Source: Streptomyces sp. GS7
GTDB taxonomy: Bacteria > Actinomycetota > Actinomycetes > Streptomycetales > Streptomycetaceae
DNA: 64,000 nucleotides
Assembly (NCBI RefSeq): GCF_009834125.1
Contig: NZ_CP047146.1
Coordinates: forward strand, 7,658,501 to 7,722,500
Reading direction: 5' to 3'
Shown here: piece by piece, positions 51,164 through 60,038 of the stretch
Layout: each line of letters begins with the position of its first letter
Numbering within the stretch: position 1 is the stretch's first letter
Translations under genes and position numbers: made by a program
The notes under the pieces: generated by a model
Told to the model about the DNA's origin: nothing
Database searches by the model: none
What the model saw: the letters and a program-made list of their open reading frames with translations, nothing else

Positions 51164-54100
51164 TCAGTCGACGATCTGCCGGCCCTCCGGCTGCGCGCTG
51201 CACGAGGCCCGGAAGGCGCAGTGCGCGCAGTGTGTCCCGGCGGTGGGCGTGAACCGCTCCTCCAGGACGCGGCCGGCGGCGGTGGCGAGCAGTTCGCCGA
51301 CCCAGTCGCCGTCCAGCGGCTGCTGCGCCTGGACGGCGGGCAGCGCGTCGCCGCCCTCCTTCTGGGGCGCGCCCAGCCGCAGATGGACCAGCTCGGCGCC
51401 GCCGGGCTCCGGCGTACGGCCGCCGAAGGCGTCGTCGAGGGCGCCTTCGCGGACCGCGAGCTGGTAGACCGCGAGCTGCGGATGGCGGGCCACCTCGGGG
51501 CCGGTCGGCTTCTGCTTGCCGGTCTTGAAGTCCACGACGTAGGCCCGGCCCCGGTCGTCGCGGGCGACATGGTCCATGCTGCCGCGGATCCGGACCGCGT
51601 AGGCGCCGGCTTCGAGGGTGACGTCGAAGCCGTGCTCGGTGGCGACCGCTTCCCGGCCACGGGTCTCCCGCTCCATCACGTGCCAGCGCAGAAAGCGCTC
51701 CAGGGCGGCGCGGGCGTTGTCCTTCTCCTGGCGCGACTTCCAGGGGGCGTCGAAGGCGAGCGCGTCCCACACGGAGTCCAGGCGCTCCATCAGGACGGCC
51801 AGGTCTGCGGGCGTGCGGCCGGAGGCGACCTCGTCGGCGAGCACGTGGACGACGTTGCCGAAGCCCTGGGCGGCGGTGGACGGGGGGTCCGCCTTGACCT
51901 CGCGGCCCAGGAACCACTGGAGGGAGCAGGTGTTGGCCAGTTGGTCGAGGGCGCTGCCGGAGAGGACCACGGGGTGGTCGCGGTCGCGCAGCGGGACGCC
52001 GTTGCGGGTGGTTTCGTGCAGGCCCCACCAGCTGTCCGGGTGCGCGGCCGGCACCAGGGGGTGGCCGTCGTCGTCGGTCAGCGCGGCGAGTTCGGCCAGC
52101 CGCCGGGCGGCGGCGGCACGCAGCGCCGGGGTGGCGTCCGGGTCGACGGTGGTGGCGCGCAGTTCGGCGACCAGGGCGGCCACCGTGAGGGGCCGGCGGG
52201 GGCGCCCGGTGACGTCCTGGGGGGTGACGCCCAGCTCGGTCAGGAACCGGGACGGCTGGTCGCCGTCGTCGGCCGCAGCCTTGACGGCGGTGACCACCAG
52301 GCGCTCCCGGGCCCGGGTCGCCGCCACGTAGAACAGCCGGCGCTCCTCGGCGAGCAGCGCGCCGGGGGTGAGCGGCGCGGCCAGGCCGTCCCGGCCGATC
52401 CGGTCGGCCTCCAGGAGCGAGCCGCGCCGCCGCAGGTCGGGCCAGAGGCCCTCCTGGACGCCGGCGATCACCACCAGCCGCCATTCCAGGCCCTTGGAGC
52501 GGTGCGCGGTCATCAGTCGTACGGCGTCGGGGCGGACCGCGCGGCGGGTGAGGGTGTCCGCGGCGATGTCCTGGGCGTCCAGCTCCTCCAGGAAGTTCAG
52601 GGCGCCGCGGCCACCGGTGCGTTCCTCGGCGCGGGCCGCGGTCTCGAAGAGGGCGACCACCGCGTCCAGGTCCCGGTCCGCGTTGCGGCCCGCGGCGCCG
52701 CCGCGCCGGGCGGCCCGCTCCAGGCGCCCCGGCCAGGGCGTGCCGTCCCACAGCTCCCACAGCGCCTGTTCGGCGGTCCCGCCGCCGGCGAGCAGCTCGC
52801 GGGCCTTGCGCAGCAGCAGGCCGAGCCGCTGGGCGCCGCGGGCGTAGCCGGGGTCGTGCGCCACCAGGCGCTCCGGCTCGGCCAGTGCGCGGGCGATCAG
52901 CTCGTCGGAGGGTGGCGGCAGGGCCCGGCCGGCGGCCCGCTCCTCCTCGCGGAGCGCCCGGCCCAGCCGCCGCAGGTCGGCGGAGTCCATCCCGCCCAGG
53001 GGGGAGGTCAACAGGTCGATGGCGGTCTCCGGGCCGACGGAGAGGTCCGCCGGCTGCCCCGAGGCCGCGACCCGCAGCGCGGCCAGCAGCGGCGCGACCG
53101 CCGGTTCGTGGCGCAGCGGGAGGTCGTCGCCGTCGATGTCGAGCGGGACGCCCGCGGAGGTGAGCGCACGGCGTACGGCGGGGATCGAGCGCCCCCCGGC
53201 GCGTACGAGGACCGCCATCTCGCTCCAGGGGACGCCGTCCTCCAGGTGGGCGCGGCGCAGGACGTCCGCGATGTTGTCCAGTTCGCCGCCGGCGGTCGGG
53301 TAGGTGTACACCTCGACCCGGCCGCCGTCCCGTACGGCCGACGGTTCCCGGTGGGCACGCACTTTCCGGGCCGGGAGGCGGGTGAGCGGCATCCGGCGGG
53401 TCAGCAGGCGGGTGGCCGCCAGGAGGCCGGCGCCGGAGCGCCGGGACGTGCCGAGGACGGCCACCGGTGCGGGGGTCCCGTCGGCGCGCCGGAAGGTCTC
53501 GGGGAAGTCGAGGATGCCGTTCACGTCGGCGCCGCGGAAGGCGTAGATCGACTGGTCGGGGTCGCCGAACGCGATGAGCGTACGGCCCGGGGAGCCCGGT
53601 GCGGCGGGCGCGCCCTCGTGGCCGGCGAGCGCCCGCAGCAGCCGTACCTGGGCGGCGTCGGTGTCCTGGTATTCGTCGACGTAGACCGCGTCGTAGGCGC
53701 CGGCCAGTTCGGCGGCGACGGCCGGCTCCCCGGCGAGCAGCACCGCGCGGTGCACCAGTTCCGCGTAGTCCAGCACCCCCTGGGCGTCCAGGACGTCGAG
53801 GTATTCGGCGAGGAAGCCGGCCGCGGCGCGCCAGTCGGGGCGGCCGGTGCGCCGAGCGAAGGCGTCCAACGCACGCGGGCCCAGGCCCAGTTCGCGGCTG
53901 CGGGCCAGCACCGCGCGGACCTCGTCGGCGAAGCCGCGGGTGGTCAGGCAGGCGCGCAGCTCGTCCGGCCAGCTCACCCGGGCGCGGCCGGCGCCGGCCA
54001 GTTCCGCCTGCCCTTGGAGGAGTTCGCGGACGACCAGGTCCTGTTCGGGGCCGGACAGCAGCCGCAGCGGGTCGGCGAAGAGGTCGGCGTCCTGGTGGGC

Positions 54101-54520
54101 GCGGACCAGCGCGTAGCAGAAGGAGTGGAAGGTGGTGGCCTGGGGGACGCCCGCCCGGTGCCCCCCAGGATGGCCCGCCGGCGGTCCGTCCGGGCCGGCC
54201 AGGCGGGCGGCGAGCCGGTCGCGGAGGGCGACGGCGGCCTTCCGGCTGAAGGTGAGGACGAGGATCCGCTCCGGGTCGGCGCCGTCCCGCACCCGGCGCG
54301 CCACGGACTCCACCAGGGTCGTGGTCTTGCCCGTACCGGGCCCGGCGAGCACCAGCAGCGGTCCGCCCCGGTGGTCGGCCACCGCGTGCTGGGCGGCGTC
54401 CAGGACGGGCGGCTCGGTCCGCCCCGGCGGGGTGCGCACCAGCCGGTACGCGCCGGAGGCGTCCCGCCGCGCCGCCCGGTGGGGCGGCGTCTGCGGGACG
54501 GCCGAGAAGGAGGAACTCAC
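51164..54520 (-). CDS. adnA: AdnA helicase-nuclease subunit with Fe-S cysteines
   Basis: A 1118-aa partner of AdnB (Rv3202c-like). It has a UvrD-type motor with LAGPGTGKTTTLVESV, VYVDEYQDTDAAQ, FGDPDQSIYAFRGAD and TAHRSKGLEWRLV, followed by a RecB-family nuclease (GSMDHVARDD, VVDFKTGKQKP, QLAVYQLAV). The cysteine in NTCSLQWFL plus HCAHC and the later FRASC make the four ligands of the Fe-S cluster found in this nuclease class. The start is the GTG at 54520. It lies 98 bp upstream of adnB. Confidence 0.93.
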   Translation of the reverse strand: MSSSFSAVPQTPPHRAARRDASGAYRLVRTPPGRTEPPVLDAAQHAVADHRGGPLLVLAGPGTGKTTTLVESVARRVRDGADPERILVLTFSRKAAVALRDRLAARLAGPDGPPAGHPGGHRAGVPQATTFHSFCYALVRAHQDADLFADPLRLLSGPEQDLVVRELLQGQAELAGAGRARVSWPDELRACLTTRGFADEVRAVLARSRELGLGPRALDAFARRTGRPDWRAAAGFLAEYLDVLDAQGVLDYAELVHRAVLLAGEPAVAAELAGAYDAVYVDEYQDTDAAQVRLLRALAGHEGAPAAPGSPGRTLIAFGDPDQSIYAFRGADVNGILDFPETFRRADGTPAPVAVLGTSRRSGAGLLAATRLLTRRMPLTRLPARKVRAHREPSAVRDGGRVEVYTYPTAGGELDNIADVLRRAHLEDGVPWSEMAVLVRAGGRSIPAVRRALTSAGVPLDIDGDDLPLRHEPAVAPLLAALRVAASGQPADLSVGPETAIDLLTSPLGGMDSADLRRLGRALREEERAAGRALPPPSDELIARALAEPERLVAHDPGYARGAQRLGLLLRKARELLAGGGTAEQALWELWDGTPWPGRLERAARRGGAAGRNADRDLDAVVALFETAARAEERTGGRGALNFLEELDAQDIAADTLTRRAVRPDAVRLMTAHRSKGLEWRLVVIAGVQEGLWPDLRRRGSLLEADRIGRDGLAAPLTPGALLAEERRLFYVAATRARERLVVTAVKAAADDGDQPSRFLTELGVTPQDVTGRPRRPLTVAALVAELRATTVDPDATPALRAAAARRLAELAALTDDDGHPLVPAAHPDSWWGLHETTRNGVPLRDRDHPVVLSGSALDQLANTCSLQWFLGREVKADPPSTAAQGFGNVVHVLADEVASGRTPADLAVLMERLDSVWDALAFDAPWKSRQEKDNARAALERFLRWHVMERETRGREAVATEHGFDVTLEAGAYAVRIRGSMDHVARDDRGRAYVVDFKTGKQKPTGPEVARHPQLAVYQLAVREGALDDAFGGRTPEPGGAELVHLRLGAPQKEGGDALPAVQAQQPLDGDWVGELLATAAGRVLEERFTPTAGTHCAHCAFRASCSAQPEGRQIVD

Positions 54521-54718
54521 GTGGATCGCCGGTCCTGGGAGGGTGCGAGGGAGGTGCTGGTGGTCGTGGTGCGCCGGCCGCGGGGCGGCACGGCCCGGCC
54601 GCCGCGGGCGGCGCCGGCCGTGACAACAGTGCCCGACGCTACGCCAGCCGGCACCCGTGGCGCAGCGCGTCCCACGGGAGGCCGGGCCGCGGCCCGGAAG
54701 CGGCGCAGGCCATCGGCC

Positions 54719-55075
54719 CTACCGGCCGTCGCCGTCCCACCGGGCCCGCCGCATGTCGATGCGCGGTATGTGGCCTTCGGAGGCGGCGGGCGCGCCCTTG
54801 AGCGGCGTCCCCTCGTCGCGGTAGTGCGCCAGCGCCCGCAGCTCGCTGCCGGGCAGCAGCACGCCGTCCGAGCGCACCACCCGCCACCAGGGCACCGCCC
54901 CGCCGTAGAGGGCCATCACCCGCCCCACCTGGCGAGGGCCTCCCTCGTCCAACCACTCCGCGACATCGCCGTACGTCATGACCTTGCCCGCCGGGATCAG
55001 CTCGGCGACGGCGAGGACCCGCTCCGCGTACGCGGGCAGCTCCGCGGGCGCGTCCGTATCTCCGGTCCCACTCAT
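54719..55075 (-). CDS. Alkyltransferase-like (ATL/MGMT-fold) DNA-binding protein
   Basis: A 118-aa protein with the C-terminal fold of O6-alkylguanine-DNA alkyltransferase. In place of the PCHRV active site it reads VPWWRVVRSDG, so the acceptor cysteine is a tryptophan, as in the alkyltransferase-like proteins that bind lesions and recruit other repair. IPAGKVMTYGDVAEWL is the DNA-binding helix region. It resembles Rv3204. The start is the ATG at 55075 with AGGA upstream. It is adjacent to adnAB, consistent with a repair cluster. Confidence 0.88.
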   Translation of the reverse strand: MSGTGDTDAPAELPAYAERVLAVAELIPAGKVMTYGDVAEWLDEGGPRQVGRVMALYGGAVPWWRVVRSDGVLLPGSELRALAHYRDEGTPLKGAPAASEGHIPRIDMRRARWDGDGR

Positions 55076-55262
55076 TCGGTCCATCCTGCCGTACAGCACC
55101 GACAATGGCCTTGGACGCCTGGTCCCGCGCTCGCCGGGGCAGGCCCGGAAGGTGGTCGGGCAGCTGTGCGGGAGCTGTGGTTCCGCTTCCCGCGGCCCCC
55201 AAACGCACCCTGATGCCTCCCCGGACCGGACGGCCGTGCCACCATCTTCCGGACGGTGACTG

Positions 55263-58253
55263 GTGATACGAGATCAAGAAGAGACGGCCGAGCAGCAGGG
55301 TGCGGCGCCTCCACGGGAGGCGGGCGCCCCTGACGCGCTGGCCGACGCCGGCACCGCCCCGCAACCGGCCGCAGTGACCGAGCGGCCACAGGGGCCGCGG
55401 GCGGCGGAACAGGGGAAGCACCAACGGAAGCCCGCCACGGCTTCCGCGACCGAAAAGGCGAGCACGATCGAGAAGGCCGAACGACCCGAGGCGTCCGAGA
55501 GACCGGGACAACCCACGGCGCCCGAGCCACCCGAGCGGCACACGGAGGACAGGCGGCAGGACGAGCAGCCGGAGCACGACAGGGCCGCGGACGGAGCGCC
55601 CGGGGGCGCGCCACGGACGGGTTCGCACCGCGTCGAGCCGGGCACCGAGGGCGGCGGCGCGTTCCCGGCCGACCGGCTCGCGGTCGACGAGCCGCTGCTG
55701 CCCGCCCGGGTGCACCGGCCCGCCGACCTGCTGCGGCTGCTGCTCGGCATCGCCGGGATCGCCCTCGTCCTGGCGCTGGCGACCTTCGCCCACGGCACCA
55801 CCCAGGGACTGAAGAACGACATCGGGCAGAGCGCCGGCGCGGCGCCCCAGCTGCTGATCAACCTGGCCGGGCTGACGTCCAGCGTCGCGGTGCTGATCGT
55901 GCCGGTGGCGTTCGCCGTGGAGCGGCTGATCAAGCGGGACGGGCTGCGGATCGCGGACGGCGTGCTGGCCGCCGTACTGGCGCACGGGGTGTCGCTGGCC
56001 ACCGATCTGTGGGTCGCCGAGGCGGCTCCCGCCTCGATCCGCAGCGCGCTCACCCAGCCACTCGCCAACGGGTCGCTGTCCGCGCCGGTGCACAGCTATC
56101 TGGCGCCGGTGATCGCCTATATGACGGCGGTCGGGATGTCCCGGCGGCCCCGCTGGCGGGTCGCGATGTGGTGCGTCCTGCTGCTGGACGCGTTCGCGGT
56201 GCTCATCGGGCGGTACACCACCCCGTTCGCCATCGTGGTCACGGTCCTGATCGGCTGGACCGTCGCCTTCGGCACCCTCTACGCCGTCGGCTCCCCCAAC
56301 GTCCGCCCCACGGGCCAGAACCTCCTCGCCGGGCTGCGCCGGGTCGGCTTCCGGCCGGTCAGCGCGATCCGCGCGGAGGACATCGCCAACCCGGACCACC
56401 CCGAGCACTCCGACCGGGGCCGCCGCTACATCGTCAGCCTGGAGGACGGCCCGCCGATCGATGTCACCGTCGTCGACCGCGAGCAGCAGGCGCAGGGCTT
56501 CTTCTACCGGGTGTGGCGGCGGCTGTCGCTGCGCGGCATCAACCAGCGCCGCAGCCTCCAGTCGCTGCGCCAGGCCCTGGAGCAGGAGGCGCTGCTGGCG
56601 TACGCCGCGATCGCCGCGGGGGCCAACGCGCCCAAGCTGATCGCCACTTCCGAGCTGGGCCCGGACGCGGTGATGCTGGTCTACGAGCACATCGGGGGCC
56701 GCAGCTTCGACTCGCTGGCGGACGAGGAGATCACCGACGCGCTGATGCACAGCGCCTGGCGGCAGGTCGCCGCCCTCCAGTCGCGGCGGATCGCACACCG
56801 GCGGCTGGTCGGCGACGCCCTGTTGGTGGATCGTTCCGGCGACATCGTGCTGACCGAGCTGCGGGGCGGTGAGATCGCCGCCGGCGACGTCGTGCTGCGG
56901 ATGGACATCGCCCAGCTCCTCGCCACCTGCGGGCTGCGGGTCGGCGCCGAACGGGCGGTCGCCGCGGCCGTCGCGGTGCTCGGCCCGGACGCGGTCGCCG
57001 ACAGCCTGCCGCTGCTCCAGCCGATCGCGCTCAGCCGGACCACCCGTGCCACGCTGCGCCACCTTGCCCGCGAGCGCGCCAAGCGGGAGCGCGAGGCGGT
57101 GCTGGCCGCCTCGCAGGCGGCGAAAGAGGCGCGCGAGGCCCGGGAGGCCCACGGCCCCCAGGACCGCAAGGCGCTGCGGGCCGTGCGGAACGCGGAGAAG
57201 ACCGCCGAGAAACGGGCCCTGGAAGAGGCGTCGGAGGAGGCCCTGGAGGAGGATCTGCTCGCCCAGATCCGCCGGCAGGTCCTGCTGATCCGGCCGACCG
57301 CGGTGATCGAGCCGGCGAAGCTGGAGCGACTGAGCCCGCGCATCCTGATCAGCTGGATCGCCGGCGCCTTCGCGGTGTACGTGCTGCTGTCGCAGCTCAC
57401 CAACTTCAACCTGGGCGACGTGATCAACCAGGCCCGCTGGGTGTGGGTGCTGGTGGCGGCGTTCTTCTCGGCGCTGACGTACGTCGCGGCGGCGATGAGT
57501 CTGCTGGGGTTCGTCACCGAGAAGGTCTCGTTCGTGCGGACGCTGCTGGCGCAGGTCGCGGGCGACTTCGTGAAGCTGGTGGCGCCCACGGCGATCGGCG
57601 GGGTGGCACTCAACACCCGGTTCCTCCAGCGGGCCGGGGTGCGTCCGGGCCTCGCGGTGGCGAGCGTCGGCGCGTCCCAGCTGTTCGGCCTGGGCAGCCA
57701 CATCGTGCTGCTGCTGGCGTTCGGCTATCTGACGGGCACCGAGCACGCGCCACAGATCTCGCCGTCCCGGACGGTCATCGCCGGGCTGCTGACGGTGGCG
57801 GTGCTGATCCTGGTCGTCACCGCGGTCCCGGCGCTGCGGAAGTTCGTGGTGACCCGGCTGCGGTCGCTGTTCGCCGGTGTGGTGCCGCGGATGCTGGACA
57901 TCCTCCAGCGCCCGCGGAAGCTGGTCACCGGCATCGGCGGGATGCTGCTGCTGACGGTGGCGAACGTGATGTGCCTGGACGCCTCGATCCGGGCGTTCGG
58001 CGGCGGCGACAAGATCAGCTATGCCGGTATCGCGGTGGCCTTCCTGGCGGGCAACGCGCTGGGCTCGGCGGCGCCGACACCGGGCGGCGTGGGCGCCGTG
58101 GAAGCCGCGCTGGTCGGTGCGCTGACCTTCGGCGGGCTGCCGGCGGACACCGCGCTCCCGGCGGTGCTGCTCTTCCGGCTGATGGTCTTCTGGCTGCCGG
58201 TGCTGCCGGGCTGGATGGCCTTCACCTTCCTGACCCGCAAGGGCGAGATCTGA
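55263..58253 (+). CDS. Large UPF0104/LPG-synthase-type membrane protein with kinase-like middle domain
   Basis: A 996-aa protein. A disordered Glu/Pro/Ala-rich N-terminus of about 145 residues precedes a first membrane domain (about 155-355). A cytosolic domain at about 410-560 resembles an atypical kinase: an EYEH-like hinge (LVYEHIGG) and AHRRLVGDALLVD at the catalytic-loop position, with no clear DFG, so probably a pseudokinase. A charged coiled coil (about 600-665) follows, then a C-terminal UPF0104/MprF-type flippase domain (about 692-990) with APTPGGVGAVEAALVGAL. The substrate is unknown, possibly a lipid. Start: GTG at 55263. Confidence 0.82.
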   Translation: MIRDQEETAEQQGAAPPREAGAPDALADAGTAPQPAAVTERPQGPRAAEQGKHQRKPATASATEKASTIEKAERPEASERPGQPTAPEPPERHTEDRRQDEQPEHDRAADGAPGGAPRTGSHRVEPGTEGGGAFPADRLAVDEPLLPARVHRPADLLRLLLGIAGIALVLALATFAHGTTQGLKNDIGQSAGAAPQLLINLAGLTSSVAVLIVPVAFAVERLIKRDGLRIADGVLAAVLAHGVSLATDLWVAEAAPASIRSALTQPLANGSLSAPVHSYLAPVIAYMTAVGMSRRPRWRVAMWCVLLLDAFAVLIGRYTTPFAIVVTVLIGWTVAFGTLYAVGSPNVRPTGQNLLAGLRRVGFRPVSAIRAEDIANPDHPEHSDRGRRYIVSLEDGPPIDVTVVDREQQAQGFFYRVWRRLSLRGINQRRSLQSLRQALEQEALLAYAAIAAGANAPKLIATSELGPDAVMLVYEHIGGRSFDSLADEEITDALMHSAWRQVAALQSRRIAHRRLVGDALLVDRSGDIVLTELRGGEIAAGDVVLRMDIAQLLATCGLRVGAERAVAAAVAVLGPDAVADSLPLLQPIALSRTTRATLRHLARERAKREREAVLAASQAAKEAREAREAHGPQDRKALRAVRNAEKTAEKRALEEASEEALEEDLLAQIRRQVLLIRPTAVIEPAKLERLSPRILISWIAGAFAVYVLLSQLTNFNLGDVINQARWVWVLVAAFFSALTYVAAAMSLLGFVTEKVSFVRTLLAQVAGDFVKLVAPTAIGGVALNTRFLQRAGVRPGLAVASVGASQLFGLGSHIVLLLAFGYLTGTEHAPQISPSRTVIAGLLTVAVLILVVTAVPALRKFVVTRLRSLFAGVVPRMLDILQRPRKLVTGIGGMLLLTVANVMCLDASIRAFGGGDKISYAGIAVAFLAGNALGSAAPTPGGVGAVEAALVGALTFGGLPADTALPAVLLFRLMVFWLPVLPGWMAFTFLTRKGEI

Positions 58254-58273
58254 GCCGGCCCGCCCGCCGGCAT

Positions 58274-58318
58274 GCGCGAAGGCGCCGGTCCGGATCGCCC
58301 GGACCGGCGCCTTCGCGC
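58274..58318. terminator. Strong bidirectional terminator between the LPG-synthase-like gene and moeZ
   Basis: A perfect 19-bp stem (58274-58292 with 58300-58318) and a 7-nt loop, the longest hairpin seen in the window. It sits between convergent genes. Confidence 0.85.
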
Positions 58319-58332
58319 GTCGCTCACACCGC

Positions 58333-59511
58333 TCAGTAGACCGGCTTCTCCGGCTCGACGGTGTTGACCCAGCCGATGACGCCGCCGCCGACGTGGACCG
58401 CGTCGGCGAAGCCCGCGGACTTCAGGACCGCGAGGACCTCGGCGGAACGGACACCCGTCTTGCAGTGCAGGACGATCTTCCTGTCCTGCGGCAGGTCCTG
58501 GAGGGCGCTGCCCATCAGGAACTCGTTCTTCGGGATCAGCTTGGCGCCCGGGATCGAGACGATCTCGAACTCGTTCGGCTCGCGGACGTCGATGATCTCG
58601 ATCTTCTCGTCGGCGTCGATCCACTCCTTGAGCTGCTTCGGAGTGATCGTCGAGCCGGCCGCCGCCTCCTGGGCCTCCTCGGAGACGACACCGCAGAAGG
58701 CTTCGTAGTCGATGAGCTCGGTTACGGTGGGATTCTCGCCGCAGACCGCGCAGTTGGGGTCCTTGCGGACCTTGACCTGGCGGTACGTCATCTCCAGCGC
58801 GTCGTAGATCATCAGGCGGCCGACCAGCGGCTCACCGATGCCGGCGAGCAGCTTGATGGCCTCGTTGACCTGGATCGAGCCGATGGAGGCGCACAGCACG
58901 CCGAGCACGCCGCCCTCGGCGCACGAGGGCACCATGCCGGGCGGCGGGGGCTCCGGGTACAGGCAGCGGTAGCAGGGGCCGTGCTCGCTCCAGAACACCG
59001 ACGCCTGGCCGTCGAAGCGGTAGATCGAACCCCAGACGTACGGCTTGTTCAGCAGCACGCAGGCGTCGTTGACGAGATAGCGGGTGGCGAAGTTGTCGGT
59101 GCCGTCCACGATCAGGTCGTACTGGGCGAAGAGCTCCATGACGTTGGTGGAGTCGAGGCGCTCTTCGTGCAGGTTGACCGTGACGTACGGGTTGATGCCC
59201 AGCACCGTGTCCTTGGCGGAGGCGGCCTTGGAGCGGCCGATGTCCGCCTGGCTGTGGATGATCTGGCGCTGCAGGTTCGACTCGTCGACCTCGTCGAACT
59301 CGACGATGCCCAGGGTGCCGACACCGGCCGCGGCCAGGTACATCAGCGCGGGCGAGCCCAGGCCACCGGCGCCGACACACAGCACCTTGGCGTTCTTCAG
59401 CCGCTTCTGCCCGTCCATCCCGACATCGGGAATGATCAGGTGGCGGGAGTACCTGCGGACCTCGTCGACGGTGAGCTCCGGAGCGGGCTCGACCAGGGGT
59501 GGCAGCGACAC
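58333..59511 (-). CDS. moeZ: Adenylyltransferase/sulfurtransferase MoeZ (MoeB-rhodanese fusion)
   Basis: A 392-aa fusion. The E1-like adenylyltransferase domain has GAGGLGSP, the DGTDNFATRYLVND segment and the zinc pairs CYRC and CAVC. The C-terminal rhodanese domain has the active-site loop HCKTGVRS. It activates and sulfurates carrier proteins such as MoaD, CysO and ThiS-like partners for molybdopterin, cysteine and siderophore pathways. The GTG at 59511 is the start that leaves no low-complexity extension. A SigR-type promoter lies about 80 bp upstream. Confidence 0.95.
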   Translation of the reverse strand: MSLPPLVEPAPELTVDEVRRYSRHLIIPDVGMDGQKRLKNAKVLCVGAGGLGSPALMYLAAAGVGTLGIVEFDEVDESNLQRQIIHSQADIGRSKAASAKDTVLGINPYVTVNLHEERLDSTNVMELFAQYDLIVDGTDNFATRYLVNDACVLLNKPYVWGSIYRFDGQASVFWSEHGPCYRCLYPEPPPPGMVPSCAEGGVLGVLCASIGSIQVNEAIKLLAGIGEPLVGRLMIYDALEMTYRQVKVRKDPNCAVCGENPTVTELIDYEAFCGVVSEEAQEAAAGSTITPKQLKEWIDADEKIEIIDVREPNEFEIVSIPGAKLIPKNEFLMGSALQDLPQDRKIVLHCKTGVRSAEVLAVLKSAGFADAVHVGGGVIGWVNTVEPEKPVY

Positions 59512-59589
59512 GGGGACTCCGTTGGTCGGTCTCGATGGGGTTCCCCCGCCCTGGCCGGAGCCGGGAACGGCGGAGATGGTTCTCCCCGT

Positions 59590-59615
59590 AACACTGCCAC
59601 GCCCTTCTTCATTCC
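59590..59615 (-). promoter_or_regulatory. SigR-type promoter of moeZ
   Basis: On the minus strand GGAAT (59615-59611), 18 nt, GTT (59592-59590) matches the SigR consensus. Transcription would start near 59583, about 70 nt ahead of the moeZ GTG. Confidence 0.8.
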
Positions 59616-59735
59616 GAGACACCCGGTCCGATGCGCGAGACGAATGTGTCCCAGTAACCGGGCAGCGACTCCCAGGCATCGCCGCGGCCCCTGAACCGGC
59701 GGCCCGGCGGCCGGTGAACGACCCGGCGCCCGCCC

Positions 59736-59757
59736 CCCCCAGCTACCGCTGGGAGGT
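59736..59757 (+). repeat. 22-bp intergenic element, left copy
   Basis: CCCCCAGCTACCGCTGGGAG followed by GT. It contains its own CCCAGC/GCTGGG hairpin and is repeated exactly, in inverse orientation, at 59941-59962. Confidence 0.8.
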
Positions 59758-59940
59758 ACCCCCAGCCGGCGGGCGATCCGCGGCGCCTCGTCCGGCGGGC
59801 CCAGGTGTCCCAACAGGCGGACACCCGTCTCACGCATACGGACGGCGGCCGGCACCGGAACCCCCTCTTCCGGGCTCCGGCACCGGCCCGGCGGGCGCAA
59901 CGCAGCGGCGCGGCCCACTCCCCCGGCGCCGGCCGGGGAC

Positions 59941-59962
59941 ACCTCCCAGCGGTAGCTGGGGG
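59941..59962 (-). repeat. 22-bp intergenic element, right (inverted) copy
   Basis: The exact reverse complement of 59736-59757, 183 bp away. Together the copies can form a long-range stem, like a REP or miniature element of streptomycete intergenic DNA. Confidence 0.8.
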
Positions 59963-60038
59963 AGGAAGTGCGAAGCCGGGCTGATCTATCCCCAGCGGCC
60001 CGGCCCCCGTAGGGGCGCGGAGGGTGTCCAGGGGGTGC

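Larger units (their letters stand above)
59512..60038. other. Gene-poor intergenic region with inverted repeat elements
   Basis: About 530 bp without a convincing gene. It contains the moeZ promoter and two copies of a 22-bp element in opposite orientation (59736 and 59941). Minus-strand translations contain two faintly similar segments (RLLGHLGPPDEAP and RLLGHIRLAHRTG), but nothing I recognise; it may be a decayed gene or repeat-rich spacer. Confidence 0.4.

Noticed and set aside
59436..59942. Possible hypothetical gene on the minus strand upstream of moeZ
   Set aside because: The composition is low-complexity, it overlaps the SigR-type promoter and both inverted repeat copies, and no family is recognisable.
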